Positions 34,068 through 45,578 of a DNA stretch of 64,000 bases are shown piece by piece (positions within the stretch are counted from its first letter, which is position 1; every line of letters starts with the position of its first letter). Both the position numbers and the translations under genes were made by a program. Source of the stretch: Lactifluus volemus (Eukaryota; Basidiomycota; Agaricomycetes; Russulales; Russulaceae). The notes under the pieces are model-generated. The model was not told where the DNA came from, searched no databases, and saw only the letters and a list, made by a program, of their open reading frames with translations. The stretch is taken from positions 124,001 through 188,000 of the forward strand of contig WTXI01000034.1 of the NCBI GenBank assembly GCA_022376515.1, in the 5' to 3' direction.

Positions 34068-35147
34068 ATGCGTCTCTTCAAGCTCCTTTCTCTTCTCGGT
34101 CTGTTCTTCTGGGCTCGTGCATCGTCCATTAAGATGCGAGAGCCAGCGTCACACCCTCTAGACACACGCGAGCTCCTCGACGTGTGCGCGTCCGTGAACG
34201 CGGATCTTACTGTCCCTGACCTACTTGGCATTTTGTCTCTCGTTGGCGTGATAGGTCTGTCAATCCCCTACAGAGTATAGTGTGACACTTCTCCTTATCG
34301 AATGTCTCAGATGTCTGCCTGTGTATATCAGCCCTTCCCCTCTTCATTCAGACAAACGTAGTCGCCATCGCAGCAGTCGGGAGAGCCCAGGGTGGAGAAC
34401 CAGAAGTCACCTCCATTTTGGAAAAACTCGTACGTGAAACGGAGTGATGCCTTGAGCATTTATTCTAACTTTGACTTCAGATCCACAAAGCTGCCCCAGA
34501 TTCGGGCTGCGACTACCCGGACCACTCCATTCCCGCCTGTGTTGACGGAAACCCGTGCGGGTTTCATTGCACAGATGGCTTCACGGCTTCCCCTCCAGAC
34601 CAACCGACGACATGCGTTTGCGAGGAATCCTCGGTCGTCTGCAACGGCCAGTGTGTGGAAGCTGGGCCATGCCCCACAAGCGCTCCGTCAATATCAAAGA
34701 AGAAACGTTGGTTTGGCAGCGGTACTTGTGCAGAGATGGGTCCTGAATGGGCTGCATGCGGTGTCTTTAACGGCGGTGCTCGTTCATGGGAGTGCATCAA
34801 TACGGCCCGCGATCTCGAAAGCTGTAAGTACTTCGCCGAGAATTTTTTTGCCTCTATACGCGCATATCGTGACACGGGTTCCAGGTGGCGGGTGCATATT
34901 ACCCCTGACACCTTATGTTCCAATCGGCCAGGACTGTACCTCCCTCCCCGGTGTCGCAGACGTCGCCTGTATTGCAGGTGAATGTGTTGTGCGCCATTGC
35001 CTCCCAGGGTACGTCCCCGCGCGCGACGGCACCCATTGCGTCTCTAGGCACGGAAAGATTTCACAGCATTACGAGGACGAAGCCGAGTCTGTACCTGCCA
35101 GAGTTTATGGGCTCGAACACGTCCCTCTGCGGAAACGGAAACATTGA
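34068..35147 (+). CDS. secreted Cys-rich CPL1-like domain protein, 4 exons
   Basis: Exons 34068-34254, 34311-34429, 34481-34823 and 34885-35147 give 303 residues. A signal peptide (MRLFKLLSLLGLFFWARASS) leads. A Cys-rich block follows (CDYPDHSIPACVDGNPCGFH through CNGQCVEAGPCP), then a dibasic KKKR at about residue 165, which could be a Kex2-type site. Then comes the CPL1-like module: SWECINTARDLESCGGC, IGQDCTSLPGVADVACIAGE and the ending GYVPARDGTHCV. The module is named after the Cryptococcus capsule-related protein CPL1 and is common in basidiomycete secretomes. The tail is basic (LRKRKH). It is likely an extracellular or cell-wall protein and possibly an effector; that role is inference. 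Confidence 0.88.
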
Positions 35148-36282
35148 ATGCTCCACACTCATTAGACTTGCTAGATGCATTATGGGCAGAGAAGAATATT
35201 GGACGCTGTTATTTAGCTGATTAGATGGTTTTGTCGGAAAAACTTAGATTACCATATTAGCATTGCAAGGCCTGACGAGATCTTATGGGAATCTGACAAA
35301 GCTGATGGAACTTATCAGGACTTATCATAGTTTCATAATAACTCATAAACTGAATAAGCCATGACAGCTGGGTGTGGAAGAAATGGAATATCAGTAGTTA
35401 CAACAGCTGAAGGAATTATGATGGAGGCTGCTGTGCTGATCGGAGCTGATCAGGGCTTATCAGGGCTTATCATGTCTTTCGGGACTGGGATGTCAGCATG
35501 TTATCGGCGTTATATCAGACCATGTAACTAGTTATACACTGCGCGTATTAAATAATTAGTGTTAAGCTAGTCGCTATCCCTGGCATGAAGCCTCCGTCCC
35601 CGCCCTTCATCCCCTGACCAGCTCTGTTCGGCGCTATTTGCTCTGCATCCTCCCCCCATGGCCCACCGCCATTAGCCGCTGCCCACTCTTGCCACTCACT
35701 TCTCACCCTCATTGTTCACCTTGTACGCTATGCGCGTTTGCACCCGTGTCACGGAAGGAGTCGGCGTTCTCCTCTAGGACCCCGACTCGGACGCCACTTT
35801 CAACCTGACTACTCTCAGATCTGTGGAGGCGCTTCAACCTGGAACACTGTCTTAAGCAGTTCACATGTAATCAAGGGTTGGGCATCGTTATGTGGGGTGC
35901 TCGGACGATACTCGAGTTTGGGGTGCATATCATTGCAGGTACGCGTGCTTCTTCTCTTCGCATCGCTACGCTCACCCTTGACTTGTATCTATTTATTCAA
36001 AAATTGTACAGAGTCGAAACTATATGCGCTCGCTTTGGGATTATGGGTCTACTCCCCGCTCTGAGAGTCGCTCGTCAGCGACGCGTAACATGATTCGATA
36101 TCAGGCCGTGTGTCAACTTGGCCAGGGAGACAAAGTGCGCCCAACGTTTTTGAACGGAATGGCACTATACAGTTCTTCTCTCCACAGAAAGGAGGTTGCC
36201 ATCGCGAACCATCTTCTAGGAGGAAGAACCAAGGCTGGCGTGACAGGACGAGACAGGACAGTTCTGTATAGGAAAGAATTCA
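35148..36282. repeat. gene-poor stretch with short GGCTTATCA-type repeats
   Basis: Between about 35265 and 35480 the words CTTATCA, GCTGAT and AGGGCTTATCA recur irregularly (for example twice in tandem near 35453-35475), resembling the degenerate repeat at 54 kb. Short open stretches near 35.8-36.0 kb (SVEALQPGTL, then GIVMWGARTILEFGVHIIA) look like gene debris, but I cannot name the family. Confidence 0.35.
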
Positions 36283-36846
36283 TCAAGTGATCATCGGCAA
36301 GGAAACGCGATGCCCAACTGTTGTCGGCGGAAGGTAGGGCGGGCGTGGTGGTGTGTGGGTGTCATCTGCCGAATCTGATTGTTCTTGCACGGCAGTTGTC
36401 ACCGTGAGCTGATTGTTGTCGCAGGTGTTGTTCTTGGTGCTGCCGCTCCCTCTGCTCTCTCTGTTCACCCACTTGTTTGCCTCCATTGGCAATACTCGTA
36501 GCAACCGCCATCCGGTCCGCGATCGCTCCCCCTTGGATAAGCGGTCGAGTATTTGGCGAACGACCTCCCGGACGACCTCCCGCTCCTTGCTGACATCGCC
36601 AAGGTGTGCACCGACGCCGGTTTCGGCAAAAACGGCATCTACATCTAGGTAAAGGGCAATCCTCGATTCTGGACAAAGTATGGCGGCAATGTCACTCGGG
36701 GTGAGGGCCTCACGCAGGCTTACGTCGCCAACATCGCCAACGCCGACCTTGAGAGCGTCGTCTGCGTCCGCGAGGTCTACGTCATCTAGTGTGGCCCTTG
36801 CTTGGCTTCGATGAACTCTGTGCCAGTGTTTAACACACATTAGCAT
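36283..36846 (-). CDS. hypothetical frame downstream of the transposase
   Basis: A 187-codon frame begins directly after the transposase stop on the same strand. It is rich in Asp, Val, Ala and Arg (SLREALTPSDIAAIL, then REVVREVVRQILDRLSKGER) and looks helical. No family is recognised. It may be a second Plavaka-borne frame, the end of another gene, or chance. Confidence 0.25.
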   Translation of the reverse strand: MLMCVKHWHRVHRSQARATLDDVDLADADDALKVGVGDVGDVSLREALTPSDIAAILCPESRIALYLDVDAVFAETGVGAHLGDVSKEREVVREVVRQILDRLSKGERSRTGWRLLRVLPMEANKWVNRESRGSGSTKNNTCDNNQLTVTTAVQEQSDSADDTHTPPRPPYLPPTTVGHRVSLPMIT

Positions 36847-36847
36847 A

Positions 36848-39800
36848 TTATGACCAACTATTTAAGCGTAGGAACATATCTCCATCAACTGTGTCTACAA
36901 TATAGTGAAGGTTTGGATCAGAATCAAAGGCTGGACATAAGAGGGCTCCCCGGACAACATAATCCATTAAAACAAATGAGGACTCCTGGGATTCAACACG
37001 GATTTGACAGTTGTCCCACATTGTATTGGGCTTCCAGTTACTCTTCTTGAAGGTGTGAATTAGTGCCATATCGATGACTTTCCCAGAGGGCAGTCGACAT
37101 CATAACAGGGAACGGAGACGGGCCACTGTGGTCCTAGGGTTGTCATCATTGATGATGACACAATCATATCGTGCATGGTGATGAAAGTCTGGATTGCAAC
37201 GCAGAGTATCATGACCCTCTGTCCAATCCTCCATTGATTGATATGTAACCTTCAGACACTTAAAAGGCTGGACCTGTGAAGTATCAATGTATCATAGTAT
37301 GAGAAAGTAATCTCAATGGTCCTAGTAAGTCAAAAGAACGCACAGAGATTCGATCTTCATAGTAAGGAGCATCTTGAGGAAATGCACATATGATGAATGA
37401 GCAAAGGTGCTCATCAAATGAAACATAATCACGGTTGGTTGGTGCAAAATCCTTCTCCAGTGTGCGAGAATCCAATGGGGAACCAGTTGGTGAGCTGAAT
37501 GTCCAATGCGGCCCAATACTGTATAATTCAGGCTTGCTGCTTGGGGTTTCAGGTACACTATCATCGACACTTTCTTGAGCTCTCATATTTTGTGCACGAT
37601 GGTAATTGTCGATAGTCATGCGGATGAGAGCAATTGCTTCTTGGTTTTCATCAATTCTAACCATCTGAGCCGCAAAAATGAGTACTTAAACCATCAGTGT
37701 CCTACTAGTATGCACACCTGATTTTCAGCTTGCTTCTTATTTGTCTGCTTGTATGCTTCAGCTGCCTCTTGCTGGAACCCCTCCCCTGGACGTGTAGATG
37801 TGTTGTCAGTAGTCCCTTTTTGCTGTATATCTGAAATGATATGAGACACATAGTGTTGCTTGAAGAAGTCAAAGCTTTTATTGAATTCCTTTGACACTTT
37901 CTAAAGTCATAATATAAGTGCATGCATCACTTAGCTATCAGAAGGACCACATACCATGCAGTACTTTTCATAGTCCATAATCAATTCCTTGAGGCGATCG
38001 AGGCGTCGATCTGTCATGCATCGCAAACCGATCACTACTCGGTAACATTGATAAGATCGGATACAATGTATTAGTGGCGAGTTTTGAGGAAGCAGCTGCA
38101 CAATGCATGGAAGTATGCACTAAACACAAACAGCATTAGACTATCTTGATACTAATAAAATAATCGAAGACTTACCTTCAAGATATCATAAAAGCTTTGT
38201 CCATCAGTGAAGGAAATGACTGAAACATGGTTGAAATGCTTCAAGTTAGGCCATGATGGAAATTCACGCATACTATATTGGCAAAAGGAAATCAGATGAG
38301 AACTTTCCATTGAGAAGAGTCAGATAAATAGCAGGTGTGAGCAATGGTATGCAATATGTCACGAGAGGGCCGCAGAACACCCTCAATCTGACAAATAACG
38401 CAAGGGGCCTGTGGACATGCCAGTGGGGAGTGAAGTGGGCCGTATACGTCTCAGCATGGGCCTAATTGACAACGGAAGTGCCCTTGCGACACACGAGGAT
38501 CCGGGGGCACCGTGACGGGCAGTGGTAGGCTGGTAGCGGGGCCAGTTCTCGACACAGTTCGCACCTCTCGGCAGCCAGCATGTTGCTCGCGCTCGTCGGG
38601 TGCCAGTGCATGTGTGAAGAACCTCATACACGCCCAGAACCACAGACACGGTATCGTGGTGCATCGTAATCAGTATCGAACTTGTGCTAGGGCGCACGCT
38701 CGGTTCTCCAAGTCCCGGTGCGGTTCGGTTGTCTGGTTGGGAGTCGTCAGCGAGCCAGATAAATATATAACGCAGTGAAAATACCTAACGAGTCTGTCTC
38801 GTCATGGCACCCACTCTGCCTTCGATGCTCGCAATCTCGCCCATCAGCTCATGGTGGCGTTCCTCCAGTGCGCCTAACCCGACATCTTCGCTATCTGGTG
38901 ACGAGTACTAAAGTCACGGGAAGGGACCACGGTTGAGGTGGCTTCATCGCGTCGCGCGGTAGATCTCTCGTGTATCTCCTTTGGAAGTGGAGGGCTCGGA
39001 TGTGGCAACAAGGCTGTCGGCGTTGTGCTCCTGCGCTTCAGCATCGATATTGCCAAACCGGGATGTGGACTCGGGCTGGGGCTCGGAGGCGCGTCGCTGG
39101 CGCTTGTGCCGTCTGAATCACTGTCGCCAGCCCTCAAGGCGAACCATATCTTCCGCGTTGCAAGAATCGCCGTTATTCCCTACGCTAGCGCCGTAGCCGT
39201 CGCAATTCACGGCGTTAGTAAAGTCCAGGGGCGCGGGCGGATACGTCGCGAATCGAAGCGTCTTGGATATTGCTACAGCGAGCGCTCCACGGGGCGGCCT
39301 GCCGCGAGAACCTCCTTACGCGCACTCGGCCCAATGAATCGACTAACTGGCGCATTGCTTCGCGGTCCGAGTCGGAGACGGCACGACGCGGCGCGGCGCT
39401 GGGCGCGTACCTCGCAGCGCGCTCGTGTATGAGAGGGACGCGATTCGACGCACTGGCGTAATTAACTCCGAGTTTGTTGTAGCTGCAGCAGGAGTCCGAT
39501 CTGAGGTGGAGTGCACGTGCACTGATGCGGGCGTAGCTGGGGTCATGGGAGCACCGGGGAATGCATCAGCGTGGGTCCCCATGAAAAGCCGATGGCTCAG
39601 CCTGTTCGCGAAGAATGGAACGGGAAGTGGTCCGCAAGAATATATATAGCATCAAGGAACGGGCACAAGGCATGGTTGTGGGGAATGAAACTGGGGAAGG
39701 GGAACGAAGATAATGACTTGCAGTCACGTCCTGAGAGTCATACAATTGGCATGCCAGGGGTCGGCACCGTGACTGGCACTGGTGGTGGGTCGTTGACTCG

Positions 39801-42125
39801 GAGACGAGCTGGTGGTGCCTTTCCACGCACATACACTCGAGAGTGATTGGGATGGTTGTCGGTGTTATCATCAAGTTTGTCAGCTGCGGCTGCAGTATCT
39901 GAGTGGGCAGGGGCTATGGTCGTCACAGAGGGACTCAGATCCAGCCTTCTGGGGGGAGTTGGCGGCCTTGGTTGGCCTTGGAAAGCAAGAGAAAGGGGAG
40001 CGCGAAAATGGTGCCTCAAGGTGGTGATCATTGCCCACAATCTCCTCCCAGCGACCAAATACAGTACTCCAGAAGAAAGTATCAAGACTTACTTTGCAGT
40101 GAGTCTTCCTAGACTCTTCCTGTCTTCCAAAACATCGAAAACCAGTGGCCACATATGCTTTCCCCATTTTCCGAGATCATCTGAATGTAATGTGTCATAT
40201 GAGGACGCTCGATAAGGGTCAGAGAACTGAAAGTCCCATAGAAAGTGCTAGAACCTTTTGTTTCAACAAAAAGAAGTCATTTCAAGTTTCTGAAACTCAC
40301 GTTGATATCATGCAATCCATGGTCCTGAAGGATCTTCTCCTTGGCAGCCTTTGAGGTTGCCTGAGATGCACGCTCTAAGACAGAACGCATAGACTCAGAT
40401 GTCCGGGGTTCAAAGGACTTGGTAATGCAATGAAGTTCAGACTTGTGTACAAGGCATTTTGGACAGGGATAGTTCGCAGTTGCAGCTCGACAAGCACAAA
40501 AGTAGGAGGCTTCTTCACCATCCTGTGATTCAATGAGTACCCCTGGGTAAAGGATCCGGATTACACCATCGTTACAAAGATGGGTTTCTCCATGTCGCGA
40601 GCGTCGTCTCAGAGGTGCAAAGATGAGGCCAAGAACCTTCTGATAGACTTCTCGTTTAAACCGGGAAAACTCTGATGCTTCAGCTGGCCCACGACTACTT
40701 GGATGTGCTGGATCCTCAATCTCCTCACTTGTAAGTAGTCATTCTCAACTATATATGCTTTCATAACTCACAATTGGCATATAACCCAAGAGGATTCCAC
40801 CACCATTCCCAGACGCATTTCGTATGTTTCTTGGGAGCCAAGCTGCACGAAGAATCATTGGATACTTCTTAATCCGGCGTGTAACCAGTCCTTTATCAAG
40901 CCAGAAATGGAGCGGAAGGTAGCAGTGAGGATATGGGCCATCATTTGGGAGTGAGGACTGGCCCAAATTTGGTAAGTACATGAGCACAGCAGCCGCCATT
41001 GTGATTGCCACTTACATCAACTTCCCACCAGGTATCTGCTGTACTGGGTTCATCAATAATGCGATCTTCAAAGTGCTCTGACTTGGAGCTGCGACAATAT
41101 ATCTTGCGAATGGAGTTCCAGCAGCTCACAGATGCCAGGGATGTATCACGGATGAGGGTTAAAATGTACTCCCAGGGGTCGCGATATTGGAACTCGAATT
41201 CAAAACGCTTCCCATCATAAAAGGCTGATACCTTGTCCTGCTTAAACTGTTATAAAACTCAGCATACCATGACAAAGAAGACCAGATCACGCTACTCACT
41301 TGTACACCATATGCTCGTGCTTTTGCGAGGGATTCCTGCATCTCCTTATATGTGTGAATTGTCAGATGGCTTCCACCAATGGACCACCTTGCGTTGAATC
41401 CGGCCAACTGCTTATTGACAAGGTCTTCAGAAAGTAGACCTTTCACAGCTGTTTCTGTGTATTCGAAATCAGCAAGCGATCGAAATGGCGCCCATGGTTC
41501 ACTGGCAGGGATAAAGTCGTTTGTTGCCTGAGACAAAAGGGGGGACACATTCAAAGGAGGGGATGCATTATTCAATGTAAGAGGCACAATAATAGCAGTC
41601 GGATTGGAGCTGTGGGGGTGCGGGATGATCTTAATGTAAACCTCTGGGAGATAAGGCCCATAGTAACGGTGATCATCTTCAACAGGGGTCCCAATTTGAT
41701 GTGCCATTGCCAAGCCTCCAAGTCCTGGGGTTGTACCTGAGCCTGAGCATTCCGGAATCGCAGTGTCATTATCATGTTCAAGTTGGAGCCTGAGTTCATC
41801 GTGATCGCAACCTGAGTCCTTTAGAGTCAAAGATGACAAGAGGATGTTAGTGTCATGGTGGTACCGGCAACACAAGACTTGCCTCCATAAGACCCAAAGA
41901 ATTGGTGACCTTCCCCACCTGCATCTCCTCGCTATGTTTCTCCGGAGGTGGGTGTCTTTGAGGATCCTGCTGTCGATGTCGTATCTGCCATATTTTCTTG
42001 CAAGTAGCTCGATGCTTCTCAAAACCACGTGCATCACGATGTGCCTTGCAATAAGGACAGTAGCGGTGTGAATCAAAAATCTTTTGCTTGATGCTTTTTC
42101 TGTGGGATTTCGTGCGTCGAGGCAT
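36848..42125 (-). CDS. Plavaka-type DNA transposon transposase (multi-exon, with enlarged intron)
   Basis: Spliced exons across 5.3 kb rebuild a Plavaka-class transposase, an EnSpm/CACTA-related group expanded in Agaricomycetes. The N-terminus has a Cys/His finger (RYCPYCKAHRDARGFEKH). Then come APFRSLADFEYTETAVKGLL, RDPWEYILTLIRDTSLAS, DEPSTADTWWEVDV, PHCYLPLHFWLDKGLVTRRI, ASGNGGGILLGYMPI, ANYPCPKCLVHKSELHC, FPSWPNLKHFNHVS, LPCIVQLLPQNSPLIHCIRS, TSTRPGEGFQQEAAEAYKQ and a C-terminal DUF6830-like part ending in VDTVDGDMFLRLNSWS. Most blocks are open between plausible GT-AG introns, so the gene may be young. One intron (38273-40092) is 1.82 kb, against 50-100 bp for the rest. Terminal inverted repeats were not located. 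Confidence 0.88.
38273..40092. mobile_element. 1.8-kb insertion inside a transposase intron
   Basis: The intron after GRLTA (donor GTAAGT at 40092 on the minus strand, acceptor TATAG at 38273) holds about 1.75 kb of foreign-looking, GC-richer sequence, with a TATATATA-containing stretch near 39640 and several short frames (one ends in LEERHHELMGEIASIEGRVG). None is recognised. It is probably a nested element or captured host DNA. Confidence 0.5.
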
Positions 42126-42319
42126 GTTAAGAGTACAATAGACGCCAGTATCGGCACTTCCCGATTATTGAGCCAACAACCACCGCACCACAATTCCAGT
42201 ATACAAAATGAAACTTTATTGAAAGGGAGAAACTTGAACGAAAAACAACAGGTATCATTTGAAAACGTGCCGGCTGCCCTCCGCTCATGAACCGGATTTA
42301 AAAGTAGGTCTCTTCAAAG

Positions 42320-42505
42320 TCAAGCCCCGCGACGACAATCCGAGGTTATCGCAGGCGCAGCACTGGCAGGTGGTGCTACAAAGGGTGCGGCCGTTGCACC
42401 CTCGCGCAACGCCTTTCTTGCGCCGTCTTTTGCACACGTTCCCTTTTGTCGGCTTCGATCGATCTGTGCTTTGATCGCGGCGCGGGCCTTCTTGTCATCC
42501 TCCAA
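42320..42505 (-). pseudogene. possible fragment of a UBX-domain protein linker
   Basis: The frame contains EDDKKARAAIKAQIDR and ARKALREG, reminiscent of the charged helix before the UBX domain in fungal UBXN1-type proteins. The helix is short, the UBX domain is absent, and composition alone could explain it. The neighbouring 42.5-43.3 kb holds only low-complexity frames. Confidence 0.2.
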
Positions 42506-43633
42506 AGGGGTGTACGTGTGCGCGCATAGTGCACCGTGATGGCGTCGAGGGTGGGGATGGTTTTAAATCATTTTGTCTTCTTCATCGTCTATTTGTCGAC
42601 TATGGAGGTCTCCTGGGCGAGCTTCCCACCAGCTCCATGGTAAGCGGTTCGCCTGGGCCCGCCGCAGCGACCACATCACCGTTCATGGAGTCATCGGTCG
42701 AGTTGGGCGGGGAGGTGGAGAGGGCGGCGGCGGCGGAGAGGTGGAGTGTCACGAGATGTTGACGGACACCAAATCTGCGACCGACGTCGCGTTTGAGAGG
42801 GACGTTTGCGAGCCTGTGCCACCAGGGAAGCATCGCTTCTTGCTCATCGCCCGTCGTGAGCCTCCGGATGTTGGCCATGACGACTCTCAGGCTGTAGCTC
42901 GGAACGGGGGCGCTCCACCCTAGGTCACAAGAAAGAGGTCAAATGTCACAAGAAAAAAGTTGTGGAGTTGATCTGTGACGAACCTGTGACGATACCCTCT
43001 GCGCCGTTGATGAGCACGAGGGGTATACCATCTGGTTTGATCCTGTCGTTGTCAGGTAATTAAGCAGGGGACCATCCGCTGGATGGGAGGTGGTGCGCGT
43101 GATTGGGGCCGGCTCGGTGAGATATAACGTGCAGAGGCGTGGTCCTTTCTACCCTGGTCGCGTGTCCCGTACTGTCCGGTACGGAGCAGGAGGTTCAAGT
43201 CGTTACTTCAAACGTAGTCCTGACAGTCGTCATTGTCAGACTCTGTTCTCCGTGGTGATATGCCGCGTGCTCGGAAATATCTCCTACTAGTCGGGCGACC
43301 TGCAAGATGATGTTGAGCATCAGGGGGAGAAATAGCTGGCGTATGATTCTCACCTTGATTTCCTTTTCTCAACTTGCACTTAAAGCATGCCCAGATAAGG
43401 CAGGTAGGGAGAGGAAAGCGTGCCAATAGTGACGTCAGTTGCCAGGAACCGCCGACCCAACTGCCTTTTTGGGAAGGGACGCGCAAGCGCAGCGGCGTGG
43501 CCACGTCTTGTCTTTGGGAAGGCACAGCCGGGGCCGGGGAATACAGGGTCACAGTATCAGAAGACAATTTGATGTGCGGAAGATGACTCACGGCACATGT
43601 GAATGAGGAAACAATCAATCTCCGTTCGTCTTC

Positions 43634-43880
43634 ATCCTTTGTGCTGGAGACATGACGATCAGATAAGTGGATAGGAGATTAGGCTCACACCATTTGTAAT
43701 GCCCACACCTGCAGCACCCACTTCTTCAGAATGTGAGCAATCCTGCTCATGTAACTAACGGCGTTTGAATCGCACCCAAGACTCGTGGATCAGGTTGGTT
43801 CAGAGATTGTGCTTGCGAAAATCGAGACGTTGAGTTACATCATCTTGTTTGAGAATGCTGCGAAGGACGATGACTGCGTG
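43634..43880. repeat. left arm of a diverged inverted repeat
   Basis: This arm reads as the reverse complement of 44530-44785 at roughly 80-85 percent by eye. Shared landmarks include the strings around GCAGCACCCACTTCTT, AATCGCACCCAAGACTCGTG and TTGTTTGAGAATGCTGC. The spacer is about 650 bp. Confidence 0.85.
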
Positions 43881-44529
43881 AACAAAGTGAAGTGGGAGCG
43901 GGTAGAATGCGAGGTGGTCACTGAGAGTTGTTGTGACCGGTGAGCATGCTGCCAAGGCTGGCAACTGCGTGAACAAAGCAATGTGGGAGTACGAATACTA
44001 GTAGAGCGTTCTGTTGATTGCGAGTTCGAGTAATGTGCGCGCCAGTCGTCCTGTATAAGGATGACAATTTAGTCTACTTCCAGGTCTGAGAACTGAAATC
44101 ATAGTTTTTTTACCCAATAGTAGTATCCGCGATTCCGCGCGTGCTGCCATGCTTTGCACCGAGCCAGCCGAGGTGACGGAGAAAGGTACCGTCCTAGGAG
44201 TGTAGCTAAGTGCGAGAAGTAGAATAATTTCAACTTCTGTATGTAGGCATTGTGCAGCACACTTTAGATCCCCTTCGCCACTTGTCGGAGGAAGTAGCCA
44301 GCGTGGAGATGAGGCAACAGAGGGGGCTCAGGCTTGTAAACGACATGAGGGATAGAAATAACGACTTTGTACCTGAATGACAATGACTAACAGCAGCGAC
44401 GTGAGCGCAGCACTGTATCGGAGTTGGAGGGATGAATATTCGGTGAAGGACTGGGGTGAACTTGGTCCGAGTCAGCGCTTGCACAATTAGCTGCACCAGT
44501 CACAGCGGTGACAACCTCCTTCGTTCACG

Positions 44530-44785
44530 TAATCATCATCTTTGCAGCATTCTCAAACAAGGCGACGTAACTACCTCAATGTCTCGGTTTTCGCAACTTG
44601 AAGCACAATCTCTGAACCAACTTGACCACGAGTCTTGGGTGCGATTCAAACACCGTCAGCTACATGAGCAGGATTGCTCATGCTCCTAAGAAGTGGGTGC
44701 TGCAGGTGTGGACATTACAAATGGCGTGAGCCTAACTCTCCCATCCACCTATCTGATCATCACGTTCAGGACCAGCACGAAGGGT
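44530..44785. repeat. right arm of the inverted repeat
   Basis: Inverted counterpart of 43634-43880, with several small indels (for example extra bases near 44590 and 44760). The spacer has no recognisable gene. Confidence 0.85.
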
Positions 44786-44959
44786 GTGTTGCTCATGTCA
44801 ATCGATCAAAGCCGGAGATTACCACCGTTTTGTCACGGATCGTAACTATCCCATGAAGCGAAGACAGGGCTACTCACTTCATCGGTCAGTCTGGGCATGT
44901 TGTTTTCGTCCCTCTCATTGGCTGATCATTTCTCGCTGCCACAGTACCCATGGTTGGTG

Positions 44960-45578
44960 ATGCTCTAGAGGCCCTCACAGACCTCTGAGCTGACCTCGTG
45001 GAGACCCTGAAACAAATCACAGCTATAGAACACGTTCAGGTCGACGACATTCGTCAGGTTGGGTTATGCCATACCACTCCAGTCGACTAATCTTTTCCTA
45101 GATCATCACCTTACCAGACACCGATGCCCTCGGTGACCTTAACATCGGACAAAAACGCACATTGGTGTGCCATGAGCTCGAACGGACGCTCGGTCGCTTA
45201 CAAAATATGGCAGATACCCTTCTGTGTATGCAGGAGCCTTCTTTTGTTACCTGTTCCTTCCGACTCACAAGCACCTTTTACAGCGTCAGTCGAAAGGGTG
45301 CTACTACTTTGGAGACACATCACGTATTCGCCATTATGAAAGTATCCTTGGCGGCACTTCCCCAGCCAAATGATGGTGAGGCAATCTGCGAGGAAGCTGC
45401 AAAACGACTGACACATGCGCTTCATCGCCTAGGCCAACTCAATCTCGTGAGTATCGATGCTTCTGGAAATACAGGCAATCACGCCGCTGTTGAGCAGGAT
45501 CACAAATGGCGCAACAGTTGGGTGTACATTGAGATCATGTCACGACGAATCCGAGAGAGAGATAGAGTGAGAGCATAA
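44960..45578 (+). pseudogene. coding-like remnant, family unknown
   Basis: Helical, coding-looking sequence runs from ADLVETLKQITAIEHVQVDD through an apparent intron (45058-45102) into IITLPDTDALGDLNIGQKRT and LVCHELERTLGRLQNMADTL, ending near 45578. A stop codon interrupts the 5' part and no start is evident. I do not recognise the family. It is likely the ruin of a larger gene. Confidence 0.35.

Noticed and set aside
38938..39432. 164-codon plus-strand frame
   Set aside because: Lies in the GC-rich insertion, is Gly/Arg/Ser-rich without a motif, and looks like a chance frame.
41159..42193. A single 344-codon transposase frame starting at 42193
   Set aside because: The first ~110 codons are out of frame with the finger domain that starts at 42125. 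An intron joins the two, so the long frame is partly intronic.
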